From Lacticaseibacillus porcinae (GTDB taxonomy: Bacteria > Bacillota > Bacilli > Lactobacillales > Lactobacillaceae), in contig NZ_RHNS01000002.1 in NCBI RefSeq assembly GCF_003946305.1, positions 221,415-285,414 on the forward strand: 64,000 bases of DNA. Direction: 5' to 3'. The notes beneath the pieces were generated by a model, which made no database searches, was not told where the DNA came from, and worked only from the letters and a program-made list of their open reading frames with translations. Within the stretch, counting starts at the first letter, position 1. Each line of letters opens with the position of its first letter. Positions 57,106 through 64,000 of this stretch are shown one piece after another. A program made the position numbers and the translations under genes.

Positions 57106-57471
57106 CTAGGCCAGCTTAGTTCTGTTAGCGTTGAATTCTATTCCAAAGAGGATTGCGGCAAACAGCAATGGTACACCAACTTGCGCCCATAAATCAGTCC
57201 AAGCTTTGTGATAAATCAACGCTAAGACAAAAAGTACAACCATCAGCCCAATCGCCCGCAATTCGAATTTGGGGTGATAACTTTTGTGCGCAATGATTTG
57301 GAAGATACCGCTGGCAAACATGCCCACTGCGGTGAGAAACCCAATTAACTCCGTGAACACGCTACCCTCGTTCATGCCCAAAACTGCTATGACGCCAATT
57401 AAAGAGAGAAGCAAAGGTGAAAATCCAGCCAGTAACGCAATGATACCTGAGATCAGCTTTGCAATTTTCAT
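57106..57471 (-). CDS. small membrane protein
   Basis: 121 residues with four transmembrane helices. ATG 57471 is 6 bases after GGAGG; the ATG two codons earlier abuts that site. Not recognised. Confidence 0.6.
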   Translation of the reverse strand: MKIAKLISGIIALLAGFSPLLLSLIGVIAVLGMNEGSVFTELIGFLTAVGMFASGIFQIIAHKSYHPKFELRAIGLMVVLFVLALIYHKAWTDLWAQVGVPLLFAAILFGIEFNANRTKLA

Positions 57472-57675
57472 GTCCATCCTCCACTTGGGGAAAGAATAAT
57501 TTCCCTTGTTTCTAATCTGAATTTACGCTAATTTTCGGCGGAATACAACTAACAGATTCATAATACTGCCACATTTATTTATGTCGTGGTCGCCTGCTTT
57601 TGCTTAGGCTTAACCGCAATTGCTTGTTGATCAAAGCGCGATCAAACCGATTTTTGGTGTCTGAACACATTGTTA

Positions 57676-57704
57676 TTGCACTAATACAATTTGAGTGATA
57701 TACC
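57676..57704 (+). promoter_or_regulatory. promoter of the 57745 gene
   Basis: TTGCAC, 17-bp spacer, TATACC, about 40 bp before the start codon. The rest of the 57472-57744 gap shows nothing else. Confidence 0.6.
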
Positions 57705-57744
57705 GAGGTTATCGATAAAACGTTTTCTACAAGGAGGCAACGAC

Positions 57745-58182
57745 ATGAAGCGACGGTATTTTGCAATTTGTCTGGTCATCGAATTGGCAATATTATTACT
57801 ATTCCATTCACAGCTCGGAGACACCATACCGATGCAACTCAGTATGTTCACTGGCTCTGAAGTCATGACGGCGTCTTATGCTGGTGGGATCATGGTGCCT
57901 GCTGCATTGTTTTTGCTGGCCATACATGTCGCTGGCTTTGGTTTGCAATCACTGGTACCGATCATTCAAGCTAAAACATCGCTGTTTGCAGACATTGGGG
58001 CGAAATTATTACGCGTGTTCAGCGTCTATCTCGAAATTTTCTCAGTTGTCTTAATGTTTTACTTTTTTGACTCCGCGATCAAAGGGATTCTCCTCAGTGC
58101 AGCGAGCTTTTCACTGTTAGCGGTCGTCCTTTTAGAATTGTTCGCCAGCTTCAAAGCCACGCACGTTAGCCAACATCATTAA
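57745..58182 (+). CDS. four-helix membrane protein, paralogue of 50277
   Basis: 145 residues: MKRRYFAICLVIELAILLLF, an outside loop (LGDTIPMQLSMFTGSEVM), and three further helices. Same length and roughly half the residues shared with the protein at 50277-50714. AAGGAGG before the ATG. Function unknown. Confidence 0.7.
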   Translation: MKRRYFAICLVIELAILLLFHSQLGDTIPMQLSMFTGSEVMTASYAGGIMVPAALFLLAIHVAGFGLQSLVPIIQAKTSLFADIGAKLLRVFSVYLEIFSVVLMFYFFDSAIKGILLSAASFSLLAVVLLELFASFKATHVSQHH

Positions 58183-58195
58183 CCTCCCGACACGT

Positions 58196-58246
58196 AAAAA
58201 CGCGGCCTCATCACATCGAATTTCCGATGCGATGAGGTCGCGTTTA
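58196..58246. terminator. bidirectional terminator
   Basis: AACGCGGCCTCATC..GATGAGGTCGCGTT with inner CATCG/CGATG pairing, between convergent genes. Confidence 0.8.
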
Positions 58247-58247
58247 C

Positions 58248-59381
58248 TTACTTTCGTGGCGCTCTCTGTGCCCAGTATTGGTAATAATCTGTCCGTAAAG
58301 CCCCGTTATATAACTTCCGACGCTTTGTCGCTTTAGAGCCGTATACTTTTTCAAACCCAAGGTCAGCCGTCAAAATATATTTGCTCCAACCAGGTAATGC
58401 CGCATAAGTTTGACCCATTTCGCGATAAAGTTTGCGGGCCGCGTCAAGCTCCCCTAACCGCTTCCCGTAAGGTGGGTTTGCGACGATGACGCCACGAGGT
58501 TTGTCTGTTTTAAAGTCTTTGGCAGCAAGTTGTTTGAAAGTAATATCATTCAACAAGCCCGCTTGCTTGGCGTTTTCTTGGGCAATAGTGATCATCTCTT
58601 GGTTGATATCATAACCTTGAATGTCGAGTTTGATATCCCAATCGGCTTTATCCATCGCTTCGTCTTTCACTGCTTGTAAGACTTTGGGATCCATGAACCG
58701 GAAATCTTCAAAGGCAAAATGCCGCAACATCCCAGGCGCAATGTTGTGTCCGATCAATGCCGCTTCAATTGGTAAGGTCCCAGAACCAGTGGTGGGATCA
58801 ACAAACGGCATATCAGGATGCCAGTTGGTCAACATCACTAAGGCTGCGGCGAAGTTTTCCTTCAGTGGCGCATCACCTTTGGCAACCCGATAACCACGTT
58901 TGAATAAACTTGAACCGGTGGTGTCGATAGTCAATGTGGCAACGTCTTTAAGAATCGACACTTCCAAAGGATATGTGGCACCAGTTTCTGGCAAGCGGCC
59001 GCGGCGATGGTACACTTCAGATAATTTGTTGACGATCGCCTTTTTGGTGATGGCTTGCACGTCAGGTTCTGAATGTAAGATCGAACGTACCGAGCGGCCT
59101 GCCACAGGAAATGCGGCGTCCATCGGCAAATAGTGATCCCAAGGTAAGGCTTTGACCCCTTCGAATAATTCATCGAAAGTCGTGACTTTGAATTGCCCTA
59201 AAACGATCTTCACTCGATCCGCGGTGCGCAACCACACGTTGGCTTTTGCGATGGCGGTTTCGTCACCTTCAAAAAAGACTTTTCCGTTTTCATTGCGGGT
59301 CTTGTATCCGAGATTTTGTAATTCGCGAGCGACTAAGGCTTCCAGGCCCGCTGCCATATGCGCGACTAATTGATATTGCAT
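58248..59381 (-). CDS. RlmL-like 23S rRNA guanine-N2 methyltransferase
   Basis: 377 residues. N-terminal ferredoxin-like/THUMP domain (residues 1-155) and Rossmann methyltransferase domain with FVDPTTGSGTLPIEAALI and catalytic VANPPYGKRLGE. This is the YpsC type found next to rnpB and gpsB in lactobacilli and bacilli. Confidence 0.92.
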   Translation of the reverse strand: MQYQLVAHMAAGLEALVARELQNLGYKTRNENGKVFFEGDETAIAKANVWLRTADRVKIVLGQFKVTTFDELFEGVKALPWDHYLPMDAAFPVAGRSVRSILHSEPDVQAITKKAIVNKLSEVYHRRGRLPETGATYPLEVSILKDVATLTIDTTGSSLFKRGYRVAKGDAPLKENFAAALVMLTNWHPDMPFVDPTTGSGTLPIEAALIGHNIAPGMLRHFAFEDFRFMDPKVLQAVKDEAMDKADWDIKLDIQGYDINQEMITIAQENAKQAGLLNDITFKQLAAKDFKTDKPRGVIVANPPYGKRLGELDAARKLYREMGQTYAALPGWSKYILTADLGFEKVYGSKATKRRKLYNGALRTDYYQYWAQRAPRK

Positions 59382-59460
59382 AAATATAACTCCTTTGTGA
59401 GCGTGGCGCCAATTCAGCGCACGGTTGAATCAAACAGTTTCAGTATACCTAAATTATCAT

Positions 59461-59490
59461 AAAAAAACGACCCAGGTTGCCCCAGGTCGT
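59461..59490 (-). terminator. terminator of rnpB
   Basis: Minus-strand ACGACCTGGGGCAACCTGGG then TCGT and T6. Confidence 0.9.
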
Positions 59491-59493
59491 GCC

Positions 59494-59869
59494 TCTTGTA
59501 AACCTCTATAAGCCATGTTTTGTTCCAGTAGCTACCAGGCAGCAGCTACCTTCAGTAATCATCTATCTCAGCTTTCGCTGTCTGAGCGTTGGTTCATTTC
59601 CTCTACTCAGACGCCCCTACCAAAGTTTGGGTTACTCGCTCGCGGGGTTTACCCGTTCCAATCCACCGGTTTCCCGATGACATCGTCTCTGTGGCACTTT
59701 TCAGACTCGCCTGCATGACCGAAGTTTTAGCAATTGAGTCGCCGTTATCCATTACTGGATACCCAGGCTTATTGGGCCTGGCACGAACACTACTGGCATC
59801 GCAGCCAGTGCGGGCATGGACTTTCCTCACCTAACAGATGCTAGGCGCGATTACTCAAGGTTTACAAGT
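59494..59869 (-). ncRNA. rnpB: RNase P RNA, type B
   Basis: About 376 nt on the minus strand. Universally conserved parts are present: GAGGAAAGTCCATGC near the 5' end, AGTGCCACAGAGACG, GGTAAACCCC with GCGAGCGAG, and AGATAGATGATTA and ACAAAACATGGCTTA near the 3' end. Its ends pair (TTGTAAACC with GGTTTACAA). It matures tRNA 5' ends. Its 5' end is about 5 bp after the gpsB stop. Confidence 0.97.
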
Positions 59870-59874
59870 TGTTA

Positions 59875-60273
59875 TCAATATTGATCAATACCGCCGCCGT
59901 TGTTGTGACTTTGGGTACTGTTGCCGCCGTCTGAAAGCTTAGAGCCAAAGACGTGGCGTTCCAAATTGCTGAGACGCTTCAAAATGTCGTAGTTCGTGAC
60001 ATTGCCACTTGGTGCTTGTGGCGTAGCCGTTGCAACATTTTTAGACACGTTGAGTTGTTTGGTCAACTCATCAACCCGGCTGAATAGCCGGTTGTTTTCT
60101 TCATTTAAGCGATCGATCTCGGCAGTAAAGCTTTCGTAGTCACGAATGATCCCATCCAGAAATTCATCAACTTCATCAGGATCGTACCCGCGGACTTTGT
60201 TCTTGAAGCTCTTGTCCAAGATATCCTTGGGTCCGTATTTGACGGAGAAAGTTGCGTCGCTTTTGTTATCCAT
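59875..60273 (-). CDS. gpsB: cell division protein GpsB
   Basis: 132 residues. N-terminal DivIVA-like coiled coil with KSFKNKVRGYDPDEVDEFLDGI and a Gly/Asn-rich tail. It coordinates PBP1 between septum and side wall. The ATG at 60273 follows GAGGTG; longer frames are unsupported. Partner PBP1A is encoded nearby at 61601. Confidence 0.95.
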   Translation of the reverse strand: MDNKSDATFSVKYGPKDILDKSFKNKVRGYDPDEVDEFLDGIIRDYESFTAEIDRLNEENNRLFSRVDELTKQLNVSKNVATATPQAPSGNVTNYDILKRLSNLERHVFGSKLSDGGNSTQSHNNGGGIDQY

Positions 60274-60363
60274 AATCGAACACCTCATCATCACAGCACA
60301 GGATGTATTTATCATACCACAGGGTTGCGCGCTTTGCACGGGCAATCTGAAAAAATTCTGTGA

Positions 60364-60915
60364 TCACGAATTGTCACTTAATTCTCGTGCAGCCTCTTCC
60401 AAGTCATCCATACTTAATGCCTTCACCGGATAATCACGGCGCTTGCTTTCGGCGATCGCCACATTGTATAAATATTCTGCTTTACCTGGATAATCGGTAT
60501 CATATAGAAATAACGCGCCATCAGTGTGTTGGGCCATGAAGCGATTATATCCTGATAATTGCGCCGGTTGTTGGTAAGGCAAGTCACTAGTGGCCCGGGT
60601 GAAGGTCACTTGGCTTTGCAAAGTTTTCAGTTTACCAAGGTTGGTTTCATTCCAATGACTCCCAAAATCCGTGAACGGCGTCATCAACGCCGTTTTCAAT
60701 TGTGAGTAATCTTTGCGCAGTTCGATCGCGACTTCTAAGCTCCATTGCTCAACGCCGAGCTCGCCACCGGTGATCACCCACTCAAGGCCGTCTTCGCAAG
60801 CAGTCACAAGTTCATTTTTTAAAAGATATTTAATCACTGTCAATTTCGGGTCTGCGTCGCCATGAACGCTTAATTCCCAAGATCGATAGCCACTGATCCA
60901 CAGACGATCGCCCAT
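60364..60915 (-). CDS. ypsA: YpsA-like SLOG-domain protein
   Basis: 183 residues, DUF1273/SLOG fold: LWISGYRSWELSVHG and VITGGELGVEQWSLEVA. In Firmicutes it sits beside gpsB and recU and has been tied to cell division and stress. Substrate unknown. Confidence 0.9.
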   Translation of the reverse strand: MGDRLWISGYRSWELSVHGDADPKLTVIKYLLKNELVTACEDGLEWVITGGELGVEQWSLEVAIELRKDYSQLKTALMTPFTDFGSHWNETNLGKLKTLQSQVTFTRATSDLPYQQPAQLSGYNRFMAQHTDGALFLYDTDYPGKAEYLYNVAIAESKRRDYPVKALSMDDLEEAARELSDNS

Positions 60916-60990
60916 AATTTCACTCCTTTAGTGGTAGGCGTTAGGACTTTCACAAAAAGCTGGTATAATATCAACTAGGAGTGTGATCAC

Positions 60991-61608
60991 ATGCCAATTC
61001 ATTACCCTAATGGTAAGCCATACCAAGGCGGCGCGCAAACTGCATCGCAAGCGGTGAACTACGGCGGGCGCGGGATGACCTTGGAACAAGAGCTCAATGC
61101 CACGAATGATTATTATCGGCAATTGCGCATGGCGGTGGTGTATAAGAAACCCACCCCGATCCAAATCGTCAAAGTCGATTACCCGTCGCGCGCGCAAGCC
61201 GTGATCAAAGAAGCGTATTTTAAAACCCCTTCCACCACTGACTACAATGGGGTGTACAAAGGGCTATACTTAGATTTTGAAGCCAAGGAAACGAAAAATA
61301 AAGCGTCCTTCCCGCTGAAAAATTTTCACCCGCATCAAATCCGGCATTTTGCTGAATGTCTCGGACAAGCTGGGGTATGTTTTGTGGTGATGCGCTTTGT
61401 CACCTTGCATCGCTTGTTCGTTTACCCTGCCAGCAACTTGATCACTTATTGGCAAGCTGCTGACAACGGCGGGCGCAAATCGATCCCGCTATCAGAAATT
61501 GAAGTCAACGGGTTTGAACTGCACCCGAAATTACAACCACCGATCCCATATCTGACAGGTGTCGATTGGTTGATCCAAACAAAAAAGGTAGGAATTATCG
61601 ATGAGTAA
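60991..61608 (+). CDS. recU: Holliday junction resolvase RecU
   Basis: 205 residues. N-terminal basic extension with HYPNGKPYQGG, nuclease core with GVYKGLYLDFEAKETKNK (the acidic and Lys catalytic residues), and HPHQIRHFAECL. AGGAG before the ATG. Overlaps pbp1A by 8 bases, the standard Firmicutes pair. Confidence 0.96.
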   Translation: MPIHYPNGKPYQGGAQTASQAVNYGGRGMTLEQELNATNDYYRQLRMAVVYKKPTPIQIVKVDYPSRAQAVIKEAYFKTPSTTDYNGVYKGLYLDFEAKETKNKASFPLKNFHPHQIRHFAECLGQAGVCFVVMRFVTLHRLFVYPASNLITYWQAADNGGRKSIPLSEIEVNGFELHPKLQPPIPYLTGVDWLIQTKKVGIIDE

Positions 61609-63919
61609 ACCAGCACCTTCTCGCATGGCCAATCGCCGCAAACAAGCTGCGCCGAAAAAGCCTAAAGGTAATTTGTTTGTCCGCATTTTAAAATGGTTAG
61701 CGATCGCGTTCGTCGCGGTATTAGTTGCCGGCCTGGCATTGTTTGCCTGGTATGCTAAAGATGCGCCGAAAGTCAATCAAGAAGTGTTGACTTCTGCCGG
61801 CAGCTCGATCATTTACGATGACCAAGGCAAAGAGTTGACCACTTTAGGCGTGGAGAACCGCTTATACGTCAATTCGAGCCAGATCCCGCAAACCTTAAAA
61901 GATGCTGTGGTTTCCATCGAAGACCGCCGCTTTTATAAAGAAAAGTTCGGGGTCGACCCGATCCGGATCGTCGGGGCGTTCATTAACAACGTCACTGGTC
62001 GCTCTAACGGCCTTGAAGGTGGGTCAACATTGACGCAAGAGTTGATCAAGTTGTCGGTGTTCTCCACTAAAGCCAGCGATCAAACTTTGCGGCGTAAAGC
62101 CCAAGAAGCATGGCTGGCGATGCAAGTCGCTCAGAAATATTCTAAAGCCCAAATTTTGGAATATTACATTAACAAAGTTTGGATGGATAATAACCAATAC
62201 GGGATGTCCACGGCTTCTAAGTATTACTTCTCCAAAGACTTGAAAGATCTGACTTTAGCACAAACCGCGTTGTTAGCCGGCATGCCACAGTCCCCTGCAA
62301 GCTATGATCCTTACACGCACCCAGACGCTGCTAAGACGCGCCGCGATGATGTGATCGACGCGATGTTGCGAGACAACAAGATCACCAGTGCCGAAGCGTC
62401 CAAAGCCAAAGCCACACCGATCACCGACGGCTTAGTCGCCCAAAAGAGTACCACCGCTAGCTCGACGAATGATAAAGTGATCGATTCTTATTTGACCTCA
62501 GTGATCTCAGAAGTCAAAAAGAAAATGAACACCAACCCATACACTGCTAACTTACGCATTTACACCAATATCGATCTCGATACCCAAAAGAAGTTATATG
62601 ACATCGTCAACTCTGACCAATACATCAACTTCCCTAGTGACAAAATGCAAACTGCGGTCACTATGACGGATCCAAACTCCGGTAAAGTGATCGCTCAAAT
62701 CGGTGGTCGTAAAACTGGTGACGTCCAACTCGGCTTTAACCGCGCCACTCGCAACACACGTTCCAACGGGTCAACGATGAAACCATTGATGGATTATGGC
62801 CCGGCAATCGAATATTTGAACTACTCCACTTATCAATTACTTGATGATTCGGCATACACTTACCCTGGCACCGACATTCAACTGTACGACTGGGATAAGA
62901 AGTATCAAGGCACGATCTCCATGCGCAAAGCTTTAGTAGGTTCCCGTAACGTTCCTGCGGTGCGTACCTTGGCAACAGTCGGCATGTCGCGTGCCACGAC
63001 CTTCTTGAAAGGCTTAGGCATCAACTTGTCCAGTGCTGAAAAGCAAGCCTTATCCAGTGGGATCGGCGCGACGGTCAATACTGAAGAAGAAGCTGGGGCT
63101 TATGGGGCATTTGCCAATGGTGGGACTTATTACAAGCCTTACTACGTTCGCAAAGTTGTCGCCGCTGATGGCACCACCACCAACTTTGATGCCACTGGCA
63201 CTCGCGCCATGAAGTCTAGCACCGCCTACATGATCACTGATATGCTGAAAGGTGTGTTGACCTCTAGTGATGGGACTGGCTCGGCTGCGAAGATCTCAGG
63301 GCTTTATGAAGCCGGTAAAACTGGTACCACCGATTACACCGACGATGAACTGAAAGCTAACCCTGAGTTGAACGGCACTGGTATTTCCAAAGATTCTTGG
63401 TTCACTGGCTACACCAAGAAACGCGTGATCTCCGTTTGGACGGGTTATGACAAACCAACGTATGCTGGGATGGATTACACCGAACAAGAAATCGCTCAAA
63501 AGATCTACAAGTACTTGATGGAATACGAAGTGGAACACGCAAACCTGGCCAACTCCGACTGGACGCGACCAAGCAACGTCAACGTTTACCACATTCTTTC
63601 CGGTTCCAATCCTGGCACTGCGATCACTGGCAATACCAGCGGCACCACGCGTGAATTGTACTTGTCTGGGCATGGCCCAAGCAGTCAATCTGCCGTTGCT
63701 AGCTCCTCGAAGTCTAGTTCAACGAGCAGCTCAACCAGCTCTTCTGAATCAACTTCCAGCTCGATTGAATCAAGCTCCAGTTCGATTTCAAGTATTGTTG
63801 AAAGCTCTAGTGCCGCAACTGACACAGCCCCGTCAAGCAGCTCAAGTGAGAGTTCTTCACAGCCGGTTGCGTCGTCAAGTTCGACACCAGCAACAAATAG
63901 CAGTTCAGCATCAAATTAG
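61601..63919 (+). CDS. pbpA: class A penicillin-binding protein PBP1A
   Basis: 772 residues. Cytoplasmic Lys/Arg tail, transmembrane helix (about 31-50), GT51 glycosyltransferase (VSIEDRRFYKEKFGVDP, GGSTLTQELIK), transpeptidase with SXXK as STMK, SRN, and KTGTT. The C-terminal 80 residues are almost pure Ser with Thr, Ala and Glu. It polymerises and crosslinks peptidoglycan. Confidence 0.96.
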   Translation: MSKPAPSRMANRRKQAAPKKPKGNLFVRILKWLAIAFVAVLVAGLALFAWYAKDAPKVNQEVLTSAGSSIIYDDQGKELTTLGVENRLYVNSSQIPQTLKDAVVSIEDRRFYKEKFGVDPIRIVGAFINNVTGRSNGLEGGSTLTQELIKLSVFSTKASDQTLRRKAQEAWLAMQVAQKYSKAQILEYYINKVWMDNNQYGMSTASKYYFSKDLKDLTLAQTALLAGMPQSPASYDPYTHPDAAKTRRDDVIDAMLRDNKITSAEASKAKATPITDGLVAQKSTTASSTNDKVIDSYLTSVISEVKKKMNTNPYTANLRIYTNIDLDTQKKLYDIVNSDQYINFPSDKMQTAVTMTDPNSGKVIAQIGGRKTGDVQLGFNRATRNTRSNGSTMKPLMDYGPAIEYLNYSTYQLLDDSAYTYPGTDIQLYDWDKKYQGTISMRKALVGSRNVPAVRTLATVGMSRATTFLKGLGINLSSAEKQALSSGIGATVNTEEEAGAYGAFANGGTYYKPYYVRKVVAADGTTTNFDATGTRAMKSSTAYMITDMLKGVLTSSDGTGSAAKISGLYEAGKTGTTDYTDDELKANPELNGTGISKDSWFTGYTKKRVISVWTGYDKPTYAGMDYTEQEIAQKIYKYLMEYEVEHANLANSDWTRPSNVNVYHILSGSNPGTAITGNTSGTTRELYLSGHGPSSQSAVASSSKSSSTSSSTSSSESTSSSIESSSSSISSIVESSSAATDTAPSSSSSESSSQPVASSSSTPATNSSSASN

Positions 63920-63925
63920 CAACAG

Positions 63926-64000
63926 TCAAAAACCACCCGTTAAACGGGTGGCTTGCTCTGGGGCTATAAGCCCCCGTTACCGGCAGCGTCTCAAGGCGCT
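63926..64000 (-). mobile_element. possible end of an IS200/IS605-type element
   Basis: CCACCCGTTAAACGGGTGG (63933-63951), GGGGCTATAAGCCCC (about 63960-63975) and AGCGTCTCAAGGCGCT at the edge form three consecutive hairpins. This layout resembles the structured right end and guide RNA region of IS605-group elements with TnpB. The transposase, if any, lies beyond the window. The first hairpin also serves as the pbp1A terminator. Confidence 0.4.

Overview
The window looks like a chromosomal segment of a Lactobacillaceae bacterium, most likely Lacticaseibacillus or a close relative. The evidence is the Firmicutes-type RNase P RNA, the HisZ-dependent histidine operon under a T-box, the pyrRPBC-carAB-FE operon under a PyrR leader, NFACT/RqcH, EbsA, GpsB, RecU and PBP1A, all typical of lactobacilli. 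A near-perfect match to the Firmicutes dif site at 63-90 places the left edge at the replication terminus. The predominantly leftward genes of the first 33 kb agree with a fork travelling leftward to that site. Genus is inference; family is well supported.

Layout. 1-837: terminus region with dif and no recognisable gene. 838-4981: small accessory genes (P-loop kinase, a broken and an intact NUDIX gene, ArsR regulator, membrane protein, HAD phosphatase). 5022-12800: hisZGDBHAFIEC under a T-box. 12912-16199: NUDIX, DegV, RqcH. 16330-19769: two paralogous secreted LysM-3D proteins, apparently starting at AUC/AUU codons, flanking a probable large non-coding RNA and a DUF3800-like gene split by a stop codon. 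19866-29735: pyrimidine operon, without pyrD. 29744-33229: rluD, lspA, fhs, ebsA. 33338-38604: RNase HI-like protein, nitroreductase, cardiolipin synthase, NrdH-like glutaredoxin, PepO and a small unknown. 38653-43778: dehydrogenase, then a PTS EIIC-GNAT-TIM-barrel operon with a divergent AraC regulator.

43817-58182 is an accessory island. It holds an XRE-controlled small operon with two matching operators, a LytTR/GHKL two-component system, a signal peptidase, many small membrane proteins (several paralogous to each other), a Ser/Ala-rich lipoprotein, a two-gene unit of unknown function, a double-length Rgg-like regulator and an LPXTG-type wall protein. The lipoprotein and the wall protein genes, 4.5 kb apart, carry the same leader RNA: about 190 nt, with covarying stems and a terminator built from a 5' palindrome and a 3' arm about 80 nt away. 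I recognise no known riboswitch in it, and it is the strongest candidate here for an undescribed system.

58248-63919 returns to core genes: RlmL-like methyltransferase, rnpB, gpsB, ypsA and, on the other strand, recU-pbp1A. The last 75 bases resemble the end of an IS200/IS605-type element.
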